NCBI GenBank assembly: GCA_002255935.1
Contig: NKIO01000024.1
Span: forward strand, 1-44,271
Direction of reading: 5' to 3'
From: Comamonadaceae bacterium PBBC2
Lineage (GTDB): Bacteria > Pseudomonadota > Gammaproteobacteria > Burkholderiales > Burkholderiaceae_C
DNA: 44,271 bases
In this document: one piece after another, positions 8,718-17,130 of the stretch
Layout of the letters: each line of letters opens with the position of its first letter
How positions within the stretch are numbered: the first letter of the stretch is position 1
Made by a program: the position numbers and the translations under genes
The notes under the pieces: generated by a model
The model's input: only the letters and a program-made list of their open reading frames with translations
The model's database searches: none
What the model was told of the DNA's origin: nothing

Positions 8718-10382
8718 TTACCAATTATCAAGCGCGCGTACTGGCCACTTGTACTCCTGCCGCATGAATACATGACTTGCAAACCCGTGTTTGAACTCGC
8801 CAATTGCAATTTCCTTGCTCGTGGCTGGAGGCATTTCTTGCGCGTAGCGTCGCTCGCCAATCTTGTACCACTTCAGGCCCAGGGTTCTCATTCTCTCGAT
8901 AGCAAGCTGCTGCACAGCATGGCCAATTGGCTGGTCAAACAAGTTTCGATCGTAAGCTGCAACTGCATATTGGCCTTCATCACGGGTATATTGAAAAAAT
9001 CCGGCCCCCACCAAACGTCCGCTAGCGCGATCGCGTGCAGTAACCAAAAAAGCGGCACCGTTTAGCACCATTTCGTATTGCTTATCCCAGCTGGCTTCAC
9101 TGCGGGTTTTACGCCCAGCCACTTCCAAGTGAAGGTTTTTAAACTCTTCCCATATTGAGCAACTAAGCTGCTTTGCATCGAGTACCTCGTTGGTGAACAG
9201 GGTTAGCCCTTTGTTAATCAGTGATTTGTAGCTTTTGCGAAATGTATTGCGTATTGCCGCCATGGTTGGGCTAAGGTTTACAAAGAGTTCATGCCGGTCA
9301 ATGCTTAAGACCCCATGACGCAACAACTGCTGTTGCCACTCACTCAGCCCATGCGATGCCGTTAAAGGGTCGGCAGGGCACTGCAATGTTGGCATGGGAA
9401 TCTGTAACTGTACGCACAGCTCCTGAAGAAAGTGCAATGCCTTGGTGTAAATGTTTTTTACGCTCTTGGCCCCAAGGCTCGAGATTAACAATGGTGGCAT
9501 CAGTGCCGTGCCAGCCGTGCTAACTGTTGTCTTACCGTTGTAGCGCCCCAGCGTAAGCGGCCAAATGCCACAAGGCCTACCATCGTGCAGCATCACCATG
9601 CTGAAGTCTTGCATGACCCAGCCTGCACCTGTGAAATAGTTTTGTTGATACTCGACGAAGCTGGCTTGGTAATTTACTGGCTGGTAAGTCACGCTTTGCC
9701 ACGCATGCGCCCAAGCCTCCTGTTTTGCGTATCTAAAGACCACACGGAGTTCGCTTTTCGCAAGGGCCGCCGTGATCCACCCCGACCACTCATTCATAAG
9801 CGCTTCAGGCGAGTCATCCACCTTGCTTGTCACCATGTATTCGCTGTGGAACAGGCGCATCATGCATACGCTGTCAAGGTTTCCATCTTGCATGACATGA
9901 TCGGCAAGTGTTGCCTCAATCTGGAAACCGTTACGCTGAAAAGCTCGTAGGCTACCCACATTGCTGGCATACGCCCCAGCAACGATCTTACGCAGCCCTA
10001 CACCATCAAAACCCAGCTCACACACGAGCGAAATTGCACACGTAGCGTAACCCTGCCCCCACGATGAAATATCACCAATCATCAGGCCAATGTCGCCCAC
10101 GCCGTGGTGGCGATCCCAATGCAGCTTGATATTGCCAATGTATTGACCAGTGTCTGTTCGTCGAATACCAAGCAGCAATTTGTTAGGCGATGAATCGCAA
10201 TCGCGTACAAACTGCAGAAGGGTTTCTTCAGTGTGCTCGTTGAAACGTGACTCAAGAAATTTGCTGATATGCGGGTCACGTAGCCATTGCAAATGTTGAG
10301 GCGACAGACTGGACTCGCCAAGCTGAAAAAGCTCTACTTTGTCGTTGACCAGTTTTCGGTCTAAATAGTCCGTCAGCTTCAT
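8718..10382 (-). CDS. GNAT N-acetyltransferase fused to a FemAB-like acyltransferase domain
   Basis: A 554-residue two-domain protein. Residues 1 to about 180 are a RimJ/RimL-type GNAT domain with the acetyl-CoA loop SWGQGYATCA (about 107-116) and ASNVGSLRAFQRNGF. From about residue 200 to the end is a FemAB-like double-GNAT fold with NLSPTMAAIRNTFRKSYKSL and ARDRASGRLVGAGFFQYTRD, related to enzymes that acylate amines using aminoacyl-tRNA or acyl-CoA. It lies directly after pseI in the same operon, 30 bases away. A plausible job is N-acylation of an amino sugar of the polysaccharide, possibly a non-acetyl group at N5 or N7 of the nonulosonate, or an amino acid. The specific reaction cannot be read from the sequence. 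Confidence 0.75.
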   Translation of the reverse strand: MKLTDYLDRKLVNDKVELFQLGESSLSPQHLQWLRDPHISKFLESRFNEHTEETLLQFVRDCDSSPNKLLLGIRRTDTGQYIGNIKLHWDRHHGVGDIGLMIGDISSWGQGYATCAISLVCELGFDGVGLRKIVAGAYASNVGSLRAFQRNGFQIEATLADHVMQDGNLDSVCMMRLFHSEYMVTSKVDDSPEALMNEWSGWITAALAKSELRVVFRYAKQEAWAHAWQSVTYQPVNYQASFVEYQQNYFTGAGWVMQDFSMVMLHDGRPCGIWPLTLGRYNGKTTVSTAGTALMPPLLISSLGAKSVKNIYTKALHFLQELCVQLQIPMPTLQCPADPLTASHGLSEWQQQLLRHGVLSIDRHELFVNLSPTMAAIRNTFRKSYKSLINKGLTLFTNEVLDAKQLSCSIWEEFKNLHLEVAGRKTRSEASWDKQYEMVLNGAAFLVTARDRASGRLVGAGFFQYTRDEGQYAVAAYDRNLFDQPIGHAVQQLAIERMRTLGLKWYKIGERRYAQEMPPATSKEIAIGEFKHGFASHVFMRQEYKWPVRALDNW

Positions 10383-10412
10383 AGGCAGTCCTGCTTTGGG
10401 CGTGTCATTGGC

Positions 10413-11459
10413 TCATTCAAAACATGTCCAGGCAACTGGTGTATTTGCCTTGGCATCAGCACTCAGTCTTCTGCCCAACAACGACTCCAGATGCTTCGGC
10501 GCCAACCCAAAGCCAGGCCGCACACTGCGAACGCAATTTGGCGTAATCACATCCCCCGCCTTCATGTCTGTCACGAAGTAAAGCGACCGGCGAAATTTAA
10601 TGTTGGCTTGCTCGCTGGACTTGCAGCCATAGTCCACGCTGCCTATTGCAGACCAGGCCGTTTTTGCACCTCGGCATAAGGCAGCTAACTCCGCAGGCTC
10701 TAGGCTAAAGCTGTCGTCCGGCCCACCGCCGCTGCGATCCAAGGTAAAGTGCTTTTCAATGATGCTGGCGCCCAGCGCCACACTGGCAATAGCGGTGGTA
10801 TTGTCCAGCGTGTGGTCGGACAAACCCGTGACGAGGCCAAAGCGCTCAATCATGTTTGGGATGGTGCGCAGGTTGTAGTCTTCGGCGGGTGCAGGGTAGC
10901 CGCTTACGCAGTGCAGCACGGCCAGTTGTTTGCAGCCGCCTTCTCGTGCGGCGTCAATGGCTTCTTGAATTTCTTCAGCGTCGGCCATGCCAGTGGAAAT
11001 GATCATGGGCTTGCCGGTGCTGGCTGCGTATTTGATCAGTGGCAAGTCCACTGCTTCAAAAGATGCGATCTTGTAAGCCGGTGCGTTCAGCTTTTCCAAC
11101 AGGTCGATCGCCGTGTTGTCAAAAGGCGAGCTGAAGATGGTGATACCCAGCTTGCGTGCATGCTCAAAAAGAGGCTTGTGCCAGTCCCATGGCATGTGCG
11201 CTTCTTCATACAGCTCATACAGCGTGCGCCCGTCCCACAGACCGCCGCGAATCTTGAAGTCTTCACAGTCGCTGTTGAGGGTGATGGTGTCGGGCTTGTA
11301 GGTTTGCAGTTTGACCGCATCAGACCCAGCCTTTTTGGCTTCTTCAATGATGTGCAGCGCGGTTTCGAGTTTGCCGTTGTGGTTGGCCGAGAGTTCGGCA
11401 ATCACATAGGGCGAGTGTTCAGGGCCGATGGGGCGGCCTGCGATTTCAATTTGAGGCAT
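10413..11459 (-). CDS. pseI: Pseudaminic acid synthase
   Basis: It condenses 6-deoxy-AltdiNAc (2,4-diacetamido-2,4,6-trideoxy-L-altrose) with phosphoenolpyruvate to form pseudaminic acid, the fifth step of the pathway, in the cytoplasm. The 348-residue protein has a NeuB-type TIM barrel (YVIAELSANHNGKLETAL, KLQTYKPDTITL, VLHCVSGYPAP, IIEKHFTLDRS) and a C-terminal SAF antifreeze-like domain from about residue 290. The string GGGPDDSFSLEP is typical of PseI rather than of sialic or legionaminic acid synthases. The frame runs upstream to 11558, but the conserved start is MPQIEIAG at 11459, overlapping the pseH stop by 14 bases. Confidence 0.95.
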   Translation of the reverse strand: MPQIEIAGRPIGPEHSPYVIAELSANHNGKLETALHIIEEAKKAGSDAVKLQTYKPDTITLNSDCEDFKIRGGLWDGRTLYELYEEAHMPWDWHKPLFEHARKLGITIFSSPFDNTAIDLLEKLNAPAYKIASFEAVDLPLIKYAASTGKPMIISTGMADAEEIQEAIDAAREGGCKQLAVLHCVSGYPAPAEDYNLRTIPNMIERFGLVTGLSDHTLDNTTAIASVALGASIIEKHFTLDRSGGGPDDSFSLEPAELAALCRGAKTAWSAIGSVDYGCKSSEQANIKFRRSLYFVTDMKAGDVITPNCVRSVRPGFGLAPKHLESLLGRRLSADAKANTPVAWTCFE

Positions 11460-11985
11460 CTGTGATGTCCTTAGTCCGTTGAACGGCTTGCCAGTCTTTG
11501 GCCAGCAAACCGAAGCAAAAAAGCGTGTGGTATTTCTCGCCGATGCGTTGCTGTTCACGCAAGCGGCCTTCTTCTACAAATCCCATTTTTTGATGAAAAG
11601 CGATGGATGCCGCATTGATTTCAATGGCTTGACCGCATACTTTGTGCAGCCCCAAGTCTTTGAAAGCGTATTCCAGAGCCGCCTGGCCGAGTTTGCTACC
11701 ACTGCCTTTGGGTGCATCTGGTCGTGCGTAAAAGCCCCAATCGGCAATGCCCCTCGGGGTCACTGGGTTGAATTGAACAAAACCAATAGGCTCTATTCCC
11801 TCCCTCACGATCAACTGCTGCCGTGTCTTGTCGTGTTGCACACGCTCAAACCATTTGCGATGTTCTTGCAAGCTGATTTCATGCTGGGTCAGCATGTAGC
11901 TGCGTATTGCGGGGTGGTTGCGCCATGCCAAGACCATGGGCAAATCGTCCTCCGTCAATGCTCGAACATTACAGGCCTCAAGCAT
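11446..11985 (-). CDS. pseH: UDP-4-amino-4,6-dideoxy-AltNAc N-acetyltransferase
   Basis: A GNAT enzyme of 179 residues that acetylates the 4-amino group of UDP-4-amino-4,6-dideoxy-beta-L-AltNAc, the third step of pseudaminic acid synthesis. It begins with the family pattern VRALTEDDLPMVLAWRNHP. It has the acetyl-CoA-binding segment KGSGSKLGQAALEYAF and the C-terminal motif INAASIAFHQKMGFVEEG. It lies between pseG (8-base overlap) and pseI (14-base overlap), the expected neighbourhood. Generic RimJ-type enzymes look similar, but the length, N-terminus and context favour PseH. Confidence 0.92.
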   Translation of the reverse strand: MLEACNVRALTEDDLPMVLAWRNHPAIRSYMLTQHEISLQEHRKWFERVQHDKTRQQLIVREGIEPIGFVQFNPVTPRGIADWGFYARPDAPKGSGSKLGQAALEYAFKDLGLHKVCGQAIEINAASIAFHQKMGFVEEGRLREQQRIGEKYHTLFCFGLLAKDWQAVQRTKDITDASN

Positions 11986-13069
11986 TGGTGGCTAAAAGCA
12001 AATCAACAACTTGCGATGCGCCATCGCCATGGGTCAGCTGGGCTGCGGTTTGGCTCATTTTTCTCAATACTGAGCTTTGCTTTTCTGGGGTGAACAGCTC
12101 ATTCATTTGTGTGATCAACTGCTGGGTGTCTGCTGCGAATAATGCAGCCCTATGAGTTTGCAAGGCCATGGCTCCACTGTGTTGGTTAGCAGCCAAGATC
12201 AATACGAGTGTGGGCAAACCCAAAGCGCATCTTTCCCATGCGCTGCCGCCCGCTGCCCCAATACACAAATCGCTTTCTGCCATCAACTGCGCCATGTTAT
12301 TCACACCCACCAGCACTTGTGTGGGTCGGGGCAGGGTTGCCGCTTGGGCTTGCACTTGCGCCAGCCAAGGGGCGGTTGGGCCCATGACCACAGTGATGCG
12401 CACCTCTATGGGGAGTTCGCAGTGGTTCAGTGCTTCCATCACCAGACCTGTTGCGTTGGTTTGATCTACACCGCCCATGGTGATGAGCAGGTTTTTCAGC
12501 TGTGGCTTATTGCGGCGTTGCAAACTGTATTCGCGCCACTGGGTAAATTCGGGCCGGAGCAAGGCATATGTCGGTCCGATCAGGGTTTGCGTGTGGCAAC
12601 TAAGCAGCCCGCAGTAGTCTTGGGGTCGGCGACCTAGGTTTTGGTCCAGCAGAAGGTCGCAGTCGTGCGGGCGATCGGCCAGGTCGTCGACGGCCATGAT
12701 GCGGCGGGTGTGCGGGCGCAGAGCTTGTTCCCAGCGGCGATCAAGCGCGTAATGGTCAACCACCAGCCAGTCCAGCACTTGTTCCCCTAGGGCTTGGCTG
12801 GTTTGTGCTGCATCGCTGTCCCAATCAGTGCCAAGCCATTTGGCGTGAAACGGATCTGCGGGGGCAATGAATGCCTCGTCTGCAGGGGGCAATGCAATTG
12901 CCTGGTGTCCACGCTGCTTGATCAAGTCAAGCAAGTGCCCTGCATGAGGGCGGCAAATGAAGGTGCTTTGTGAACCGCGCTCCCTCAAAGCATCGGCCAG
13001 CGTCAGGCAGCGCATGACATGACCGGTGCCAATTTGCAGCGAGGCGTCGGCGCGAAATGCAACGCGCAT
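11978..13069 (-). CDS. pseG: UDP-2,4-diacetamido-2,4,6-trideoxy-beta-L-altropyranose hydrolase
   Basis: It removes UDP from the diacetamido sugar to give the free sugar used by PseI. The 363-residue GT-B-like (MurG-related) protein begins MRVAFRADASLQIGTGHVMR. The histidine at residue 17 sits in the GxGHxxR loop and matches the catalytic histidine known in Campylobacter PseG. Further conserved parts are MAVDDLADRPHDCDLLLDQN and LCIGAAGGSAWERCALGLP. A TTG one codon upstream is also in frame; the ATG at 13069 is preferred. It follows the fusion gene by 10 bases and overlaps pseH by 8 bases. Confidence 0.94.
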   Translation of the reverse strand: MRVAFRADASLQIGTGHVMRCLTLADALRERGSQSTFICRPHAGHLLDLIKQRGHQAIALPPADEAFIAPADPFHAKWLGTDWDSDAAQTSQALGEQVLDWLVVDHYALDRRWEQALRPHTRRIMAVDDLADRPHDCDLLLDQNLGRRPQDYCGLLSCHTQTLIGPTYALLRPEFTQWREYSLQRRNKPQLKNLLITMGGVDQTNATGLVMEALNHCELPIEVRITVVMGPTAPWLAQVQAQAATLPRPTQVLVGVNNMAQLMAESDLCIGAAGGSAWERCALGLPTLVLILAANQHSGAMALQTHRAALFAADTQQLITQMNELFTPEKQSSVLRKMSQTAAQLTHGDGASQVVDLLLATNA

Positions 13070-13079
13070 CAATGTGCCA

Positions 13080-15107
13080 TCAATTCAAACGCTTGAAGCC
13101 ACCGTGGCAAACGGGGCCTTTGAGCAGGCTCATCACGTCGCGGCCTTCTTCGCACTCTTTGATGGTTGCAAACAGCGGATCGAGTGCAGCAAAGTAACCG
13201 TCCACCACATCATTGGTGTGTTCGGTGGACACATACACAGAATTGCTGGCCAGATACCCTTGGGCCAGCATTTCCTGGGTGATCAATGTCTTATATGCCA
13301 GTGCGTTGTCACTTTGGAATGTGTAGCCGGTCAGCGCAGGCAATCCCCAATGGCTGATACCCAAGCCATGTTTGTTCGCCAGTTGTTGCCAGCGCTCACG
13401 GATGTTCAGGCCTGTTTGCGTGATGGTTTCCCAGGACTTGACGCGCTCCATGACTTCCAGTGTTTTGAGTGCAGCTGTTGGCCCAATGCGCTCCGTCCAG
13501 AATGTGCTGCTGATGAAGGTCGACTGCGCAGCCTCCATCACTTCGCGACGTCCAATGGTGGCAGTGATGCCATAACCATTGCCCAGGGCCTTGCCAAACA
13601 TGGCCATATCAGGTTCGACGCCGTATTTTTTGTGCAAGCCACCAAAGGTTTCACGGAATCCAGAGGTGCACTCATCAAAAATCAACACAATGCCACGCTC
13701 TGTTGCCAGCTGGCGCACCTTGTGCAGGAAGTTATCTTCCGGCCCCATGTTGCGCACAACTTCCATCTTGATCACGCCAATGTCGTGTGCGTTGACCAGA
13801 TCCTCGAGTTGTTGGTAATTGTTGTAGCTGAACGGGAACACGGTTCCGCGCAGGTTTTGAGGCACACCCTTGGGGTCGAGACCGGGCAACAAATGGCCTG
13901 CCAAGTTTTCATCATCGCCCAAGTTGGCCGACAGATACCAATCGTGCCAGCCGTGGTAACCGCAAACAGCTACTTTGTCACGGCCTGATGCGGCACGGGC
14001 AATGCGGATGGCGATGGCATTGGCTTCGCCACCTGAGCGAGCAAGCCGTGCCATGTCAGCCCAGGGGTGTATTTCGACCAGTTTCTCGGCCAAATACACC
14101 TCTTCCGGGCAGTTGAATGTGGACATGTTGCCCGTATCCACTGTCTGGCGCACTGCTGCATCAACTTCTTCATGGCCATAGCCCAAGATGTTGGTACCGA
14201 TCCCCATGATGCTCATGTCGGTGTAGCGATTGCCGTCCATGTCCCAGACTTGGCAGCCTTTGGCTTTGCTGAAATAAGCTGGCCATTGGTCCGGCAAAAA
14301 CATCTCCGCCCGCTTGGACAGCAACATGTTGCCACCGGGGATCACCGCTTTGGCACGTTTCCAGAGTTTTTGACCAGTGCCCATAGCGGCTCCTTCGTTA
14401 CGAATGATGTTGTGGTTGGCGGCAAAGATGTCTGGGTTTTGGCTTTGCAAATCCAGTACATCAGTCCACGAAAAATGAATATTGGGCGCAAAGTGGTCAA
14501 ACACTTTGCTGACCACTTCATAGTCTGCAGGTTCGTCCACCGTCCAACGAAGGCCAGACAAGTCTTGATCGTGGGTCAATGCTGCGGTTTTGAACAAGCC
14601 AGGTCGGCGCAGGTAAGGTGTGACGTGCTCATGATCAAACGCGTCTTGCGATTCACGGCCAGCTTGCTCCAGTGCTTGGAGACTGAAAACTTCGGTGTCC
14701 AATCCATCTGGGTAGGTTGCTGGTGAAGTGTTGCTCAGGTAATCCACATCGCTGCACTTGAACCGTTGGATCGTTTGATCCACCAATCCAGCGTCAATGA
14801 GTGGGCAGTCTCCTGTAATGCGTACGACAACATCAGCCTGGACTTGTCTGGCTGCTACCAGATACCGGTCTAGTACGTCCGCCTCGTTACCGCGTATGCA
14901 GGTGTAGCCAAGGCTCTTTACGTGCTCAACGAGTGGCGTATTGCGCTCGTCTGTTGATGTAGCCAGAACGATCTGGTCAATCTCTTTGGATTTGGCGAGG
15001 CGTGCAAGTAATAGCTCAATCATGGGCACGCCTTCCACCAGCTTCATCACTTTATTGGGCAGACGTGTGGAGCCCATCCGGGCCTGAACAATGGCGACAA
15101 CTTTCAT
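13080..15107 (-). CDS. Fusion of SpsF-type cytidylyltransferase and class III aminotransferase
   Basis: A 675-residue, two-enzyme protein. Residues 1 to about 235 are a CTP:sugar-acid cytidylyltransferase of the SpsF type (QARMGSTRLPNK at 8-19, RITGDCPLID at 96-105), the class that activates nonulosonic acids as CMP-sugars. From about 243 to the end is a glutamate-1-semialdehyde-aminotransferase-like PLP enzyme, with GYHGWHDW at 383-390, D478 in FDECTSGF and the PLP lysine K506 in FGKALGNG. No separate pseF is present in the window, so the first domain probably makes CMP-pseudaminic acid. The second domain is additional to PseC, and its substrate is unknown. The start at 15107 overlaps the aldo/keto reductase stop by ATGA; a start four codons upstream is possible. 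Confidence 0.88.
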   Translation of the reverse strand: MKVVAIVQARMGSTRLPNKVMKLVEGVPMIELLLARLAKSKEIDQIVLATSTDERNTPLVEHVKSLGYTCIRGNEADVLDRYLVAARQVQADVVVRITGDCPLIDAGLVDQTIQRFKCSDVDYLSNTSPATYPDGLDTEVFSLQALEQAGRESQDAFDHEHVTPYLRRPGLFKTAALTHDQDLSGLRWTVDEPADYEVVSKVFDHFAPNIHFSWTDVLDLQSQNPDIFAANHNIIRNEGAAMGTGQKLWKRAKAVIPGGNMLLSKRAEMFLPDQWPAYFSKAKGCQVWDMDGNRYTDMSIMGIGTNILGYGHEEVDAAVRQTVDTGNMSTFNCPEEVYLAEKLVEIHPWADMARLARSGGEANAIAIRIARAASGRDKVAVCGYHGWHDWYLSANLGDDENLAGHLLPGLDPKGVPQNLRGTVFPFSYNNYQQLEDLVNAHDIGVIKMEVVRNMGPEDNFLHKVRQLATERGIVLIFDECTSGFRETFGGLHKKYGVEPDMAMFGKALGNGYGITATIGRREVMEAAQSTFISSTFWTERIGPTAALKTLEVMERVKSWETITQTGLNIRERWQQLANKHGLGISHWGLPALTGYTFQSDNALAYKTLITQEMLAQGYLASNSVYVSTEHTNDVVDGYFAALDPLFATIKECEEGRDVMSLLKGPVCHGGFKRLN

Positions 15108-15970
15108 AGTTGGTTCCAAGCTGCAGGGTTGATTAATCGGTCATCCTGCAATGATTTGAATGAGGGCAAACTGGGCAGTGCGCCCTCTACGGCTTCGATG
15201 ATTTGGTCGAACTGAGCGACGTTATCAACCCCAACGACCACTTTGTCTATGCAATCGAGCGTGTTGGTGAATCGTAAGCAGGCCTGCAAAGGTGTCAGCC
15301 CAGTTTCTGTAAGCCAGCGATCCCACTCGGTCCAAATGTATGACCAGTTCCCGAATTTTGCGGGGCGGTTTTCTTTGGACATGAGCAGCAGGCCTTGCAA
15401 AAAAGCTGAGCGTGTGTGTACTTCCACGCCGTCATCTTTAAGTCGCTGAGCCCAGCCAGAATCAAGTAAAGAACGATCCAGAATGCTCAATGGCGCTTGC
15501 ACCAGATCGAATGTGTATTGGCCATGAAGAGCATCCAGCTCTTGCGGCCCATAAACAGACACACCAATTCTGCTGACAATGCCCTCGTCTTTGAGGGATT
15601 GCAAAGCAGCGTATAAGTCTGCCCCTTTGCCAGCCAGCAACTGGTCTGGGCGATGCAACAACAGACCATGCAAACTGTTGAGCCCCATGCGCGTGAGTGA
15701 GCCCTGCGCTTGAGCTTTCACCCATTGAGTCACATCGCTGCAGCCGTCTGGTACAGCGGGCAGCTTTGTCACTGTCTTCCAGGCCTTTACGCCAAGCTGC
15801 CCCAATACTGACTCGCTGTCGCCATAGGCTATTGCAGTGTCAAGCGTGTCGATACCTGCTTGTTGCGCACGCTGCAATATGGCTTTTGCGCTTTCATGGC
15901 TGACTTGGCCCGATGTATTTGCAACGCCATAATTTATTCCAAATTGAACAGTGCCGAGCGCGATTTTCAT
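15104..15970 (-). CDS. Aldo/keto reductase
   Basis: A 288-residue NAD(P)H-dependent oxidoreductase with a TIM barrel. The start KIALGTVQFGINYGVAN is typical of the nonulosonate- and polysaccharide-linked subgroup. The catalytic tetrad is visible: D44 and Y49 in DTAIAYGDSE, K69 in TKLP and H106 in LLLHRPDQ. It overlaps pseC on one side and the cytidylyltransferase/aminotransferase fusion on the other by 4 bases each, so the three are translationally coupled. Reductases of this kind are found in some nonulosonic acid loci without a proven reaction. Here it may provide or reduce a carbonyl that the class III aminotransferase uses; this is inference. Confidence 0.85.
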   Translation of the reverse strand: MKIALGTVQFGINYGVANTSGQVSHESAKAILQRAQQAGIDTLDTAIAYGDSESVLGQLGVKAWKTVTKLPAVPDGCSDVTQWVKAQAQGSLTRMGLNSLHGLLLHRPDQLLAGKGADLYAALQSLKDEGIVSRIGVSVYGPQELDALHGQYTFDLVQAPLSILDRSLLDSGWAQRLKDDGVEVHTRSAFLQGLLLMSKENRPAKFGNWSYIWTEWDRWLTETGLTPLQACLRFTNTLDCIDKVVVGVDNVAQFDQIIEAVEGALPSLPSFKSLQDDRLINPAAWNQL

Positions 15971-17127
15971 GCACGCAACACCTTGCCGAGCACGTTTACG
16001 ACTATGTCTTGCTGGACTTCTGTCAGCGTTTGGAACATCGGCAAACTGATGGCATCTTCGTAGTAACGCTCAGACTTCGGAAAGTCTCCAGCTTTGAAGC
16101 CCATTTGCATGTAGTGTGGCTGCGTATGCACTGGGATGTAATGCAAATTCACACCAATTCCGCTTTCACGAAGCAGCTCAAAAACCTGCCTATGGCTCTT
16201 GGTGATCTTGTCTAGTTGCAGGCGAATCACATACAAGTGAAGACCGGAATAGCTGTCCGGCTCTTGCCATGGCGTGACGACAGGCAGGTCTCGCAATAAA
16301 AAATCATACCGTTTGGCCAGTTCATGACGACGCGAAACATACGCATCCAGCCGATTCATTTGACTCACACCCAGGGCGGCTTGCAACTCTGTCATACGGT
16401 AGTTAAAGCCAAGGCCAACTTGCTGGTAATACCAAGGGCCATCGGGTTCATGTGTCATGCGCTGCGCATCGCGTGTGATGCCATGACTGCGCAACAAGGC
16501 CATCTGGTCAGCCAATTCATCGCTGTTGGTCAGCGCCATGCCGCCTTCGGCTGTGGTGATGATCTTGACGGGATGAAAGCTGAAAACAGTGATGTCGCTG
16601 TAATGGCAATTTCCGATGAATTCATCTTTGTATTTGCCACCAATGGCATGCGATGCATCCTCGATGATTTTGAAGCCATATTTTAGACTCAAGGTATGGA
16701 TCGCTGCCATATTGCACGGTTGTCCGCACAGATGCACAGGCACAACTACTTTGGGCAATTTGCCTTGCGCTTTGGCCTGCTGCAATTTGGCTTCGAGCGC
16801 ATGTGGACACATGTTGTAAGTTTGCGGATCGATATCCACAAAATCCACTTGCGCGCCACAGTACAAGCCGCAATTGGCCGATGCCACGAACGTGATCGGG
16901 GATGTCCAGAGCCAATCACCTGGCCCCAAACCCAACGCCAGACAAGCGATGTGCAATGCCGATGTGGCACTGTTGACTGCCAATGCATGCTTTACCCCCA
17001 CGTGCTGAGACACGACTTGCTCAAAGCGTGGCACGGCAGGGCCCTGCGTCAAATAATCTGACTGCAGCACTGCAACCACCGCATCAATGTCTGCTTGTGT
17101 GATGTCTTGACGGCCGTAGGGGATCAT
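15967..17127 (-). CDS. pseC: UDP-4-amino-4,6-dideoxy-N-acetyl-beta-L-altrosamine transaminase
   Basis: It transfers an amino group from glutamate to C4 of the 4-keto sugar made by PseB. The 386-residue DegT/DnrJ/EryC1-family PLP enzyme starts MIPYGRQDITQADIDAVVAV, which matches PseC closely. It carries K188 in SFHPVKIITTAEGG, the PLP Schiff-base lysine, and the acidic pair EDASHAIGG. It begins 4 bases after pseB ends and overlaps the next gene by ATGA. Order pseB-pseC is the usual one. Confidence 0.96.
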   Translation of the reverse strand: MIPYGRQDITQADIDAVVAVLQSDYLTQGPAVPRFEQVVSQHVGVKHALAVNSATSALHIACLALGLGPGDWLWTSPITFVASANCGLYCGAQVDFVDIDPQTYNMCPHALEAKLQQAKAQGKLPKVVVPVHLCGQPCNMAAIHTLSLKYGFKIIEDASHAIGGKYKDEFIGNCHYSDITVFSFHPVKIITTAEGGMALTNSDELADQMALLRSHGITRDAQRMTHEPDGPWYYQQVGLGFNYRMTELQAALGVSQMNRLDAYVSRRHELAKRYDFLLRDLPVVTPWQEPDSYSGLHLYVIRLQLDKITKSHRQVFELLRESGIGVNLHYIPVHTQPHYMQMGFKAGDFPKSERYYEDAISLPMFQTLTEVQQDIVVNVLGKVLRA

Positions 17128-17130
17128 TCT

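Noticed and set aside
10413..11459. Sialic or legionaminic acid synthase
   Set aside because: The GGGPDDSFSLEP segment and the complete set of pseB, C, G and H genes favour pseudaminic acid synthase.
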